49,376 bases of DNA from Oxalobacteraceae bacterium (GTDB lineage Bacteria > Pseudomonadota > Gammaproteobacteria > Burkholderiales > Burkholderiaceae_D), in contig JANXTY010000022.1 in assembly GCA_025352145.1 (NCBI GenBank), positions 1 to 49,376 on the forward strand. Direction: 5' to 3'. Positions within the stretch are counted from its first letter, which is position 1. Every line of letters begins with the position of its first letter. The notes below the pieces were generated by a model. The model searched no databases and was not told the DNA's origin. It saw only the letters and a program-made list of their open reading frames with translations. Below are positions 22,785 through 31,051 of this stretch, one piece after another. A program made the translations under genes and the position numbers.

Positions 22785-23714
22785 TCAAGTCGGCCACCGC
22801 TTGTAATAAAAATGATTCCTGCATTCGATCAGAAATTCATTTTCTGCGGCTTCGATCGTTTCCTTTTCATCGCGCCCCATGCGAACTCCTAACTTTTCGA
22901 CTAAGGGGGCTACCTCTTCCCACGAAGGAATGGCATCAAGCGCATTCGGCAAAACGGTGTGCCGATCGGTGAGGTACCAGTTTGCAATGTGGCGCAGCCC
23001 CCAGCGCCGAAGACTGTCGCACTCCGTTTCATACTTTTCCGCGTAAAAGTTCAACTCTGCGTCAGGTGGTATGCTAAAGGTGGCGTTTTCTGGTGCAAAA
23101 TCAGGTTGACTTGGAAAAACGTCGGCCAATACACGTATATTTGTCCAGGCAATTGCGGAGGTGGAACCGTTGATGCGATCGGCAAGCAAATCGCCCAGCA
23201 TCAAGAGGCTTTCCACTACAATAAGACATTCTGCACCAGGCTCAAAGCGCGCAGATTGCCATTCAATCGCCAGAGCAGGCCCGTTCGCTACAAACACCAA
23301 CCGGGGCAGTGCTTCGTTGTCGATGAGCGCAGCCAAATCAGCCACTTCTCGCGGGCCCTCCTGATAGGGTTGACCACCGCGCCGGAAAGGTCGCGCTATG
23401 ACAGGCCACGCGACAGTAAGCGCGTCAAGCAATCGCGTCGTGTTCACTGCTTGATCATGGTCGGGCCATGGCGCACCCCAAATATACGTTGCAATGGCCT
23501 TTTCCGCCCGCTCTGCACGCGCGTACACACACACACGCATGCCGACTTGTTCTGCATCGATTTCGCGGCAGCTGACAGAAAACACTCCAGGCACACCGAT
23601 GGACCAGACGCCCTCCCGTGAACAGGGAACAATCCCTTCCGCAGCAAGCATTTCGATAGCCTGTTGCTCCTGTAGTTTTAATATTTGCAATCGCACTTCC
23701 AATGGCGTTGACAT
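22785..23714 (-). CDS. Hypothetical protein upstream of the zinc-ribbon gene
   Basis: 309 residues from ATG 23714, chosen because GGAGAACGAG precedes it. It is soluble, acidic and Trp-rich with no recognised motif. Features visible: an N-terminal helix (RLQILKLQEQQAIEMLAAEG), a central alpha/beta part (PRLVFVANGPALAIEW), and a C-terminal helical part (LRRWGLRHIANWYLTDRH). The next gene begins 2 bp after its stop, so the two are surely co-expressed. A toxin or effector role is possible if the partner is an antitoxin, but nothing in this sequence demonstrates it. Confidence 0.6.
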   Translation of the reverse strand: MSTPLEVRLQILKLQEQQAIEMLAAEGIVPCSREGVWSIGVPGVFSVSCREIDAEQVGMRVCVYARAERAEKAIATYIWGAPWPDHDQAVNTTRLLDALTVAWPVIARPFRRGGQPYQEGPREVADLAALIDNEALPRLVFVANGPALAIEWQSARFEPGAECLIVVESLLMLGDLLADRINGSTSAIAWTNIRVLADVFPSQPDFAPENATFSIPPDAELNFYAEKYETECDSLRRWGLRHIANWYLTDRHTVLPNALDAIPSWEEVAPLVEKLGVRMGRDEKETIEAAENEFLIECRNHFYYKRWPT

Positions 23715-23839
23715 CTCGTTCTCCAAGGACAGAGCCCAGGGCTGTCCCATCAAAATTCATAAAAAAGAAGTTGTAAACTTTATTGCAATAGTATCTACTC
23801 TCGGAATTTGGGTGACGTATAAAATATTCCGAGAAGCCC

Positions 23840-24165
23840 TTGCTGGGTGTGACGACATTATTACGCGGCTTTCAAAGCCACTTTGGAGCGATGACCGATA
23901 GTCGCATTACTCGCTCCAAGTTGTACTCGCTAGAAGAAATATTATTCGTACTACTGTGTGGCTCAATTTGCGGTGCGGAAAGCTGGCGTGATTACGTTCT
24001 TTTCGGAAATGAGAAATTGCCTTTCTTGCGCGATTATTTTCCTTACGCATCTGGTGTTCCCTGCAAAAACACCTTCTCCCGCGTCACTGCAGCACTCAAT
24101 CCAGAAGAGTTTAGTCGGTGTTTTATGGCATGGCGCAAAACCTGGCACCATATCCAATGCAATTT
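23840..24165 (+). pseudogene. ISAs1-family transposase, N-terminal fragment
   Basis: About 100 residues match the N-terminal domain of ISAs1/H-repeat-associated transposases (FGAMTDSRITRSKLYSLEEI, then LFVLLCGSICGAESW, then PCKNTFSRVTAALNPEEF). The typical protein is about 370 residues. After AWRKTW the similarity ends and the frame runs on into unrelated sequence to 24265. The catalytic DDE part is absent, so the copy is dead. Confidence 0.75.
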
Positions 24166-24449
24166 AGCGCGTGGTCTATGGGGAACAATTTTTCACCAGA
24201 ATTGGAAAAAATTATGTCCGCTTATTGCAGTGCTGGACGCCCCCACAGCATCGTGCGTTGCATGACGTCAACGCATTGCGGCTTGGATTTATAGGTGCGT
24301 AAAAACCGGTTGGCAATGGCCCTCACATTATTTTTTTGAAAAATATTTCAATATGTCACTGATTGATTCCGACGCATGATCATCAGCAGATTTTTTGTAT
24401 TAAAGCGGCCATAAAATTATGCATCGCTATGACACATTTTTTATACTCC

Positions 24450-25094
24450 TCATTTGATGCGTCGCAGTCGAAGAGGTGCAATTTCATCAGCCACAAGATG
24501 CAAACCTTTTTGTGCTGTCTTAGCAATGATGTCATCTACAAAGGGTTGGCGTGCGTGTCGACCCAATTCGATTAATTTATCGGATTTCGCAAGTCCAAAA
24601 ATTATCCATGAAATAAAAAAAATCAAACACAATCCGGTCACTAGAAAGCTTTCGGGTAAAAGGAGAAAAGGAATTATCGCAAAAGCGGTCAATAACATGG
24701 CACGCCCTAATCCATTAAAAATGCCGTACCAACCATCTAAGCATAACGGTATTTCAGGCGCATAAACTTCGTGGGTGTCGAGGTTTTCTATATAGTAAAA
24801 CGGCCCTGTATCTGTGCCGTCTTCTGCCCCCCATACAGCTAGCACTTTGCTGCCTTCGCGAAATGAAATATTAACGTTGGCTAAGGCAATCTTTTTTTCC
24901 TGTCCGCTATCGCTACGTGAAAACAGTTCAATATTTTGCGTTATTGTTGAGCTGACGGTGGGTGCACTAACGTACCCGCCATGTTTGTTCACATATCCCC
25001 CGCCTCCGCTGGAGGACACATGCGTATCCGACCATTTATTGACGGAGATGACAGATCCTACGTGAACGCAGCACCACGACTGTATTTCGGACAT
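24450..25094 (-). CDS. Membrane protein of unknown function
   Basis: 214 residues from ATG 25094 (AGGAAAT upstream). The N-terminal half is a soluble beta-rich region with a Gly/Ser-rich stretch (VSSSGGGGYVNKHGGYVS) and VLAVWGAEDGTDTGPFYYIE. Two hydrophobic segments follow (LLTAFAIIPFLLLP and GLCLIFFISWIIFGLA), then a basic C-terminus. A decayed relative lies at 20258-20575 inside the transposon end, so the family has been duplicated or carried by mobile DNA. No known domain was recognised. Confidence 0.65.
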   Translation of the reverse strand: MSEIQSWCCVHVGSVISVNKWSDTHVSSSGGGGYVNKHGGYVSAPTVSSTITQNIELFSRSDSGQEKKIALANVNISFREGSKVLAVWGAEDGTDTGPFYYIENLDTHEVYAPEIPLCLDGWYGIFNGLGRAMLLTAFAIIPFLLLPESFLVTGLCLIFFISWIIFGLAKSDKLIELGRHARQPFVDDIIAKTAQKGLHLVADEIAPLRLRRIK

Positions 25095-25123
25095 AAGCGT
25101 ATTTCCTTTCACTAAAATGAATT

Positions 25124-25306
25124 TCAAAAAACTGCTTGTTTTGAAGAGTCGCGCACAAGAAGTGAATCTTCAATGGCAATAATTATTCCACTGCGGGCAC
25201 CCTCGTGACGTTCGCTATCTATGCAAGCATGTCTTGCAAATAGCGGCCATTCGGATTCATTGCTCTCCACACAAAAGTAAGTATTTCCAAGCGACCCTGC
25301 CGTCAA
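25124..25306 (-). CDS. Possible 60-residue protein coupled to the phosphoesterase gene
   Basis: A TTG start overlaps the stop of the upstream phosphoesterase gene by four bases (TTGA), the same coupling style as the rest of the operon. The product is soluble, ends with EDSLLVRDSSKQAVF, and has no recognised family. Coding is supported only by its position and start overlap. Confidence 0.35.
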   Translation of the reverse strand: MTAGSLGNTYFCVESNESEWPLFARHACIDSERHEGARSGIIIAIEDSLLVRDSSKQAVF

Positions 25307-26358
25307 TCCTCAATATCCACGATGCACCGTGGATCGAATTCAATGCCATTTCCACGGTAGGGATTTTTTATAAAAAGCTGTCGGCTATTTTCTATATCTT
25401 CAGCACTCACATGCATGCCGAAAAATGAAACGACTCTGGCCTGTTCTTCGGTTATTGGGCCGGAATAACGCCCGCGTGCGTTGCTGATAATGCGCATGCC
25501 ATGTTGGAGGTAATCTAGGTGGTGATGCAGGTGCCCGCACATCCAGGCGCTGACCTGATGTCCATTGTGGTGAATGGACACATCGCTTGCATAGCAAGCT
25601 ACTTTGTATAAATGGTCAGAGGGATTGAGTCCATTGCTTCTCATTTCTTCTCCGAGCATTGGCCACCCATCGTTAATGCCAATGCGGCGCAGACTTTCAT
25701 ACGAGGGATGGTGATGTGTGACGACGACAGTTTTTTTGTCGCCGCCATGACGCGTATCGCAGTGCTTAAGTTGGGTATTAATCCAGGCGACGCTTTCTTG
25801 ATGGAGCAGATAAGAGACGATCGGATGGAATCGCCCGGGTTCTACAAAGTGTTGCTGCAGATACTCAATGTAGTTGGGATTATCTTTGCCACAATCGCGT
25901 GAAAAGTCATTGGCAAGTGCGTAAAACTGCGCCAGATTATGTTGATTGGCGTAGAAATTGGGGCAGTATATGGTCCGGTAGTCATTCATTAATCGCTGTG
26001 CCTCATTGATCAGTGAGGGGTGAAATTTCCCCAAATCTGTCCATAACGTGGCGCCCAGAAAATGTATGTTACCGATGACGATGGATTCATTTTCCAGTAC
26101 ATGCACGTTCGATCCAAAAGCGGCTTCACGGATTCGATCAATGACCTCATCCATATCGATGGGATCGTTTTTTGGACGCCAGTATTCGTGATTGCCGAGT
26201 ACATAGACCACTGGCTTATCTAATGTTTTTAGCCATTCGATACCTTGTATGTCCACACCAATATCACCGGCTGCCACGATCACATCGCACGCTAGTTCTG
26301 GCGCCAGCGCATAGGGGCCGGACTCTAGGTGGAGATCCGAAAGCAAATGGATTTTCAT
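25303..26358 (-). CDS. Calcineurin-like metallophosphoesterase (third of operon)
   Basis: 351 residues. Metal-ligand motifs in order: LLSDLH (Asp8, His10), AAGDIG, LGNHEYW, VVVTHHHPS and CGHLHHH. The fold is complete, with a larger middle insertion than its relatives at 28209-29715. Substrates of the family include phosphodiesters in RNA or DNA, nucleotides and phosphoproteins; sequence alone does not say which. It is the last substantial gene of the minus-strand operon and follows the unknown gene at 26377 by 18 bp. Confidence 0.85.
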   Translation of the reverse strand: MKIHLLSDLHLESGPYALAPELACDVIVAAGDIGVDIQGIEWLKTLDKPVVYVLGNHEYWRPKNDPIDMDEVIDRIREAAFGSNVHVLENESIVIGNIHFLGATLWTDLGKFHPSLINEAQRLMNDYRTIYCPNFYANQHNLAQFYALANDFSRDCGKDNPNYIEYLQQHFVEPGRFHPIVSYLLHQESVAWINTQLKHCDTRHGGDKKTVVVTHHHPSYESLRRIGINDGWPMLGEEMRSNGLNPSDHLYKVACYASDVSIHHNGHQVSAWMCGHLHHHLDYLQHGMRIISNARGRYSGPITEEQARVVSFFGMHVSAEDIENSRQLFIKNPYRGNGIEFDPRCIVDIED

Positions 26359-26376
26359 ATATGGGCTGATGATTTT

Positions 26377-27030
26377 TCAACGCATACGATGGGAATGAAG
26401 GTATGTGCCGTTGGTATTTAGTCCATCTTGTTCCCATTCCATTTTGGTGTAGTGGTAGTTCGGAAACAGTTCCTGTAGCGTCACCTCATGTTTGAGGAGC
26501 CGCTTGGCCAGCGTTGCCAGACTACGAAGGTCTACTTCATTTCTTACTTCAACTGGCGCGCACAGTTTGACCATGCGATACCGATCGATCCAGGAGGATT
26601 TCACGAACGGCACAACTTGAATATCGGAGGTCAGTGCAAGATGTTTTTTTGTGGCGTCCAATGTTTCGAGGTAATCCGATTTCGGCATACATTCAGATTC
26701 CCATCTGATCAGCTTTTTACGTGATCGGCCAATTTTTTGGTGTACGGGGGATTTGTTTATCAAGATGTCATGCTGCGGAAAACTCTCGGACAGTTTATGC
26801 GCCACGCTGTCAATCTGGTCGTCATACGCCATACGCGGATGTATCCACAACAATACGACCATGTAGTCGTTCAGGATAAATGCGACATCGTCCCACCATG
26901 ACAGGCACGCTGGATCAAGCCCATCGTAAAGGTGATAGGCATGAATCCCTTTGTCGAAGTGCTGTCGACGCTGATATCGATGAAACTGCTTGGCGGCTAT
27001 GCGCAGGCGTTCTACGTGGATATTTTTCAT
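26377..27030 (-). CDS. Hypothetical protein in the RNA-processing-like operon
   Basis: 217 residues, soluble, basic. No recognised motif. Visible features: an N-terminal helix rich in Arg/Lys/His (ERLRIAAKQFHRYQRRQHFD), a central beta-rich stretch (AFILNDYMVVLLWIHPRMAY) and a helical LRSLATLAKRLLKHEVTLQE near the C-terminus. Its ATG overlaps the stop of the HAD gene (ATGA), so it is translated with it. The basic character would suit nucleic-acid contact, but no function is claimed. Confidence 0.7.
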   Translation of the reverse strand: MKNIHVERLRIAAKQFHRYQRRQHFDKGIHAYHLYDGLDPACLSWWDDVAFILNDYMVVLLWIHPRMAYDDQIDSVAHKLSESFPQHDILINKSPVHQKIGRSRKKLIRWESECMPKSDYLETLDATKKHLALTSDIQVVPFVKSSWIDRYRMVKLCAPVEVRNEVDLRSLATLAKRLLKHEVTLQELFPNYHYTKMEWEQDGLNTNGTYLHSHRMR

Positions 27031-27752
27031 GTAGCTTCTTTTCGTTCGCTACCATCACTATTATTATCGCCATCTCTTGCCGTTGGCATAGCTGATGCCA
27101 CGTCAATAGGCGATAGGCATTTGGACAAAATTAACTTGCCGCAATCGGATGCGGTGAGTAAGACCGTATCGCCATCATGCCAATCTAATTGCGCGCTTAA
27201 CGCATCGGGCAATACAAGAAGGCCATCACCACTTCCGTCGCCGGCATCGATGATCGTAGTCTCCCAAATGATGGACTTTGTTTCCGGCAATTGTGTCGGG
27301 ATTGGATGCGCATTCTTAACGCCTCCCATGCTGAGCGCCTGCCGCAATGTTTGTTCTTCGTGGTCGGCAAAACCGTCGTCGCAAAAAATTAAATGCGGAT
27401 CATTTTCGAGCCAATTGAGAGGGTCGTCATCTAGGGCAACCCAAGGGCCTTCGTATTGATTTTTATCCTGCCAAGCTTTTGCTTCCAGATATCTTATACT
27501 GGTGTGATTGAGCTTGTTCATCGTGCTACTCAAATCAGGGGTGACGCCGACAACGCGATCGGCAATGTCAGGGGAAAAAAATGTGCGTAATTCTTCCAGA
27601 TCGTGATGCTTGCGCCAGTCGCTACTGACGACAATTTGCACTTCCGGAAAATCTCGCAGTACCGATTCGAGTCTCGGCAAATAGCAGCAGTAGTTGGCAA
27701 TTTTTTCGCCAAAACTGTGCAGCACGCCGTCGAAATCGAGAAAGAGAATCAT
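27027..27752 (-). CDS. HAD hydrolase of RNA-repair-associated type with AbrB-like tail
   Basis: 241 residues. It starts MILFLDFDGVLHS (Asp6, Asp8: HAD motif I), followed by IVVSSDWRKH (motif II region), RVVGVTP and WVALDDDP (motif IV). This matches the HAD subfamily found in 'Swiss army knife' RNA repair proteins, where it acts on RNA-end phosphates. Residues from about 165 (GDGSGDGLLVLPDALSAQLD, then WHDGDTVLLTASDCGKLIL) look like an AbrB/SpoVT swapped-hairpin domain, normally DNA-binding. The ATG at 27752 lies 2 bp beyond the previous stop. Longer upstream starts would overlap the exonuclease gene and are rejected. Confidence 0.75.
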   Translation of the reverse strand: MILFLDFDGVLHSFGEKIANYCCYLPRLESVLRDFPEVQIVVSSDWRKHHDLEELRTFFSPDIADRVVGVTPDLSSTMNKLNHTSIRYLEAKAWQDKNQYEGPWVALDDDPLNWLENDPHLIFCDDGFADHEEQTLRQALSMGGVKNAHPIPTQLPETKSIIWETTIIDAGDGSGDGLLVLPDALSAQLDWHDGDTVLLTASDCGKLILSKCLSPIDVASAMPTARDGDNNSDGSERKEAT

Positions 27753-27753
27753 C

Positions 27754-28212
27754 TCAAGTTTCACTCCTGTCACAGGCGAACCGATTTGCCATAGCGTCGT
27801 GCAACGCATGATGATTCGCCACATCGTTTTCCATGAAAAAGCGTTCGACAAGCAAATCGTCGATGACAGGAAACACATTCATTGACGTAATCCAGGTGGG
27901 AATTTTGTAATCTAAGAGATCGCAAAACAGCTGCCAGTCGCCACCGAAATCAAAGCAAATAATGACCCCTTCATTGGCAAACTGCATCAACCAGGCTTGT
28001 AGCGCTTCCCGAAGTCCACTTTTTGAAAAGATGCACGTCGGGCGTTTTCCAAGCTGGGGTAACACTACTTCTTTGACAAACGTGCTGCAATTGTCTCGGG
28101 TATAGTCGTTCCGTTCCCCATAGAATTTCTGGTCGTTATCCGACACCAAGCCGATCGAGATCAACTCTGGGCCTTGGAAATCAGTGAACTCGGTGTCGAT
28201 AAAAATGTTCAT
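27754..28212 (-). CDS. DEDD-type 3'-5' exoribonuclease (Rv2179c-like)
   Basis: 152 residues, the usual length. It opens MNIFIDTEFTDFQG (Asp6, Glu8: first exonuclease motif) and closes with HHALHDAMANR, the His...Asp of the DEDDh motif, with an Asp in FDFGGDW between. The family trims RNA 3' ends; the mycobacterial relative prefers 3' overhangs. It overlaps the preceding phosphoesterase gene by ATGA, showing tight co-translation. Confidence 0.82.
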   Translation of the reverse strand: MNIFIDTEFTDFQGPELISIGLVSDNDQKFYGERNDYTRDNCSTFVKEVVLPQLGKRPTCIFSKSGLREALQAWLMQFANEGVIICFDFGGDWQLFCDLLDYKIPTWITSMNVFPVIDDLLVERFFMENDVANHHALHDAMANRFACDRSET

Positions 28213-28934
28213 GATTGCTTCTGACGATACTGCCGGGCCCGATCACATTGTCCCCGCACAATAACGGCGCCCGTTTCATCTGAGATACCTCTCAGGCCGA
28301 CGCCATGCAGATTGAACCCATTCGCTTTGCTGACAGCGTGGTAATCCAGACAATCGTGATGGTGGCCATGAAATGCCGTGCGTACTTTTAGCGATCGGGC
28401 TAGCTCGTCAATAGCTATCCACCCGTGAGGGTGTGCACTTGGCGCTTCATGTGTCACCAGTAGGTCAGCACACTCATTTGTGAGCGTGAAGTAGTCGGCC
28501 GGGAAAATCGAACTACGGTGCTTGCGAGGAAGGCCATTTCTCCACAGGTTGCTTTTGCCGCAGTGACCTGCGTAGGCCTCTTGCGTTTCGAAATTCCACT
28601 TTGTCGGCGGCGCCCAGACTTTCCCCCGGAAGATGCCGCCCAGACCAGCGATACGCAGGCCGGCGACCTCAAGGACTTTGCCATGCAAATTGCGATCGGT
28701 AAGCGTTGATCCGAAGAGATTGTCGTAGTCGGCATTGGAATCTGTATCGTGGTTCCCGTGCACGAAGCAGATTTCAGTGACGTCCAGGATGGGCACCAGC
28801 TCGATCTCCAGTGATTTTTGCAGTTGCAAATCGCCAAGAAAAATTACTACCGCCGGACGATACTCGCGCACCGCATCGATACGGTGTTCGAATTCTCCGT
28901 GCGTATCGCCACAAAAAGAAATCTGCGCCGTCAT
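28209..28934 (-). CDS. Calcineurin-like metallophosphoesterase (second of operon)
   Basis: 241 residues from ATG 28934, which follows the previous stop at once; a start 15 bp upstream would overlap that gene and is less likely. Motifs: FCGDTHGE (Asp-x-His), FLGDLQ, VHGNHD, LLVTHEAP and FHGHHHD. It ends in a basic tail (RARQYRQKQS). It differs clearly from the flanking phosphoesterases, so the three are not recent duplicates. Confidence 0.85.
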   Translation of the reverse strand: MTAQISFCGDTHGEFEHRIDAVREYRPAVVIFLGDLQLQKSLEIELVPILDVTEICFVHGNHDTDSNADYDNLFGSTLTDRNLHGKVLEVAGLRIAGLGGIFRGKVWAPPTKWNFETQEAYAGHCGKSNLWRNGLPRKHRSSIFPADYFTLTNECADLLVTHEAPSAHPHGWIAIDELARSLKVRTAFHGHHHDCLDYHAVSKANGFNLHGVGLRGISDETGAVIVRGQCDRARQYRQKQS

Positions 28935-28935
28935 T

Positions 28936-29715
28936 TTAAATTTCGACAATCAGCTTGCGATCGAACCGGTTATTTTCAAATTCAAGATTCCGAGGGTCTC
29001 TGATATTGCGGTTCTGCGGGTACCCGGCCGGATTGGCGACGACCTCGGTGCCATCGACGTTATAGCGCACGCTCGAATGGGTGTGGCCGTGAATCCATAA
29101 AGCCGCTTTCCCCATCAGCGGCGTCAGGTCGCTCGAGAAGGCCGGATTGAGTGCTTCGCCGGCATATTGCGGATCGACGGAATTTGGATGGGGGCCGTGA
29201 TGGGTGACCACGACTGTTTTTCCGCTGAAGGGCGTATTTAATTTTTCTTCCAGCCAGGCGCGCGAGCGTTGGTGCAAATGAAGCGCATCTTCGGGGCGAA
29301 ACGGTCCTGCATCGGTGCGGATAATGCGGTGGTCATTTAAGCCTTTTCCGGCTGATGCCATGGCAGCGGCCGGATCGCCATCCAGGGCGTAATCGGTCCA
29401 GAGCGTACAGCCTAGAAAGCGCACGCCATGGAGAATGACTTCATCGTCGTCGAGATAGTGCACGTTGGTGCCGACAGCTGCGCTACGGAGCTGTTCCACC
29501 GCTTTATATGCATGGCCGTGGTACAGCTCATGATTGCCGTGGATATAAATAACCGGGATATGCCAGGAGTTGAAGGTATCGATGGCCCTTGTATCCCTAT
29601 TGATGTCACCTGCAAGCACCAACACATCGGCGTCGGTCTCGTCGATGATCTGGTAATCCGGATGTGTTCTCTCCAGAAACTCTAGGTGGAGATCGGACGC
29701 GATTTGGATTTTCAT
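28936..29715 (-). CDS. Calcineurin-like metallophosphoesterase (first of operon)
   Basis: 259 residues. Motifs: IASDLHLEF (Asp8, His10), LAGDIN, IHGNHELYHG, VVVTHHGPH and IHGHTHSS. It resembles the gene at 25303-26358 in its opening and its FLGCTLWTDY segment (there FLGATLWTDL), so those two are diverged paralogs. As first gene it heads the operon; no clear promoter was identified in the 140 bp upstream. Confidence 0.86.
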   Translation of the reverse strand: MKIQIASDLHLEFLERTHPDYQIIDETDADVLVLAGDINRDTRAIDTFNSWHIPVIYIHGNHELYHGHAYKAVEQLRSAAVGTNVHYLDDDEVILHGVRFLGCTLWTDYALDGDPAAAMASAGKGLNDHRIIRTDAGPFRPEDALHLHQRSRAWLEEKLNTPFSGKTVVVTHHGPHPNSVDPQYAGEALNPAFSSDLTPLMGKAALWIHGHTHSSVRYNVDGTEVVANPAGYPQNRNIRDPRNLEFENNRFDRKLIVEI

Positions 29716-29853
29716 GGTCTACAGGGAACGGGGTCTTTTGGTTTCGTGGAATTTTGTTTGCTGTGATGCTTTCTAAAGTTGCTGGTCGTTTTTAAGGCTT
29801 TCCATAATGACTTTACCGGTGGCGTCTTTCAATTTAGTTTTGACTATTTCGAA

Positions 29854-30012
29854 CTACACGATTTTCTTCGTAGTAGCGCCGCGCACCATGCAGTAGATGT
29901 CGGCCGACGCACTACGTCTTACATGCTCAAACAGTCGTTCTAATTCTCGTGCCTTCGTCTCGTCAGCGACCAGTATCCGGCTAAATTTGTAGCCGATAAG
30001 GACTAAGCTCAT
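29854..30012 (-). CDS. Possible 52-residue protein
   Basis: From ATG 30012, 23 bp after the lipoprotein gene's stop and on the same strand. Sequence LIGYKFSRILVADETKAREL, then ERLFEHVRRSASADIY, looks like a folded alpha/beta fragment, but no family is recognised. The ribosome binding site is weak. Confidence 0.35.
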   Translation of the reverse strand: MSLVLIGYKFSRILVADETKARELERLFEHVRRSASADIYCMVRGATTKKIV

Positions 30013-30034
30013 AGGCTCTTGCCTGAATGGGGAT

Positions 30035-30361
30035 CTAGACACTTTCAGGAGTAGACGCATTGGCCTTGGAAACGGACTTCACGTTTTCTTCCTTGGCTTG
30101 CATGTCATTGAATTCTTGCTCCCCAGGGCACTTGGCCGCTTTCAACGCATCATCGATGGATGACATGCGCTGGTGAAAGCCGTCGCGGATTGAGATGCAG
30201 GTATTGCTCGTTATTGGGGATTTGATCATGACAACACCGGACACAGCCTCCCTAGCTGGCGCGGCTACAGACACGGCGCCATTGTCAGTTAATGGCGGAT
30301 TTTTTCCGCACGCGGATAAAGACATGAGCAACATGACGATGAACGGGATGAGGGTTTTCAA
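30035..30361 (-). CDS. Small lipoprotein
   Basis: 108 residues from TTG 30361, preceded by GGAG six bases upstream. The N-terminus MKTLIPFIVMLLMSLSAC is a textbook lipoprotein signal with the lipobox LSAC; the first 18 residues would be processed at Cys18. The mature part has two further Cys and is polar, rich in Ser, Ala and Lys. The longer frame from TTG 30373 lacks a ribosome binding site. Likely anchored in the periplasm. Function unknown. Confidence 0.6.
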   Translation of the reverse strand: MKTLIPFIVMLLMSLSACGKNPPLTDNGAVSVAAPAREAVSGVVMIKSPITSNTCISIRDGFHQRMSSIDDALKAAKCPGEQEFNDMQAKEENVKSVSKANASTPESV

Positions 30362-30445
30362 AAGGCTCTCCAATGTCTATAAATGCCGAAAGTAAACGTA
30401 AAACGTAGAATTTATTAAATTATAAACCTTACAGGTTGTTTTAAG

Positions 30446-30491
30446 AAGCCTCCAAAGTTGATTAACTGACGATAGTCAACTTTGGAGGCTT
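30446..30491 (+). promoter_or_regulatory. 16-bp-arm inverted repeat covering the ribosome binding site of an XRE gene
   Basis: AAGCCTCCAAAGTTGA (30446-30461) and its exact complement (30476-30491) flank a 14-nt loop. The right arm contains the GGAGG that serves the ATG at 30494. It can be a DNA operator for autoregulation, an RNA hairpin hiding the ribosome binding site, or both. Confidence 0.7.
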
Positions 30492-30493
30492 AC

Positions 30494-30817
30494 ATGGAGG
30501 ATGTTCGACAGTTGGTCGGCGAGCGTGTCCAAATTTTACGCAAGCGAAAAAATTTGTCGCAGGAGGAGCTGGCAAGCCGGATCGGCATTGATACGAAATC
30601 GTTAAGCAGATTGGAGCGTGGGCTTCACTTCCCGTCGCTCGAAACACTTGACCGCATTCGTATGGAGCTAGGCGTAGAACTCAAAGATTTTTTTAACTTT
30701 GACGATGAGCCGTCAGCGGAAGAGTTGCGAGATTTTTTGATGCGTACTGCAAGCAAAGCGGATTATCCAGATTTGGTCAGGATGGCTGATGCTGTAAGGT
30801 TGGCAATTGAGGATTAA
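30494..30817 (+). CDS. XRE-family HTH regulator
   Basis: 107 residues from ATG 30494 with GGAGG six bases upstream; the in-frame TTG at 30482 lies inside the binding site and is rejected. Classic Cro/C1 HTH: ILRKRKNLSQEELASRIGID, then TKSLSRLERG and PSLETLDRI (about 12-65). The acidic C-terminus (FDDEPSAEELRDFLM) may hold a partner-binding helix. It is divergent from the lipoprotein gene and overlaps a strong inverted repeat at its 5' end. Confidence 0.85.
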   Translation: MEDVRQLVGERVQILRKRKNLSQEELASRIGIDTKSLSRLERGLHFPSLETLDRIRMELGVELKDFFNFDDEPSAEELRDFLMRTASKADYPDLVRMADAVRLAIED

Positions 30818-31051
30818 TGAGGGTACGTTAAACTAAGTTGTCAATGCTCTCGGTGCCGGATAAAAAGCCTGACATGACTTTTCCAGGCTACTGCAATATA
30901 TTCATCGCATACCGAGCTCGTCGGCTTGCGCGCTCGCTGTAGCGAAGCGCTTCTCTGGCGACGTGTTGTGCCAACTAGGTCTATCCATGGTTGCCACTTG
31001 TTTTAGTGTGTGGGCGCGCTGATATTGGTAGCGATTTTTTGGAAAGCGACT

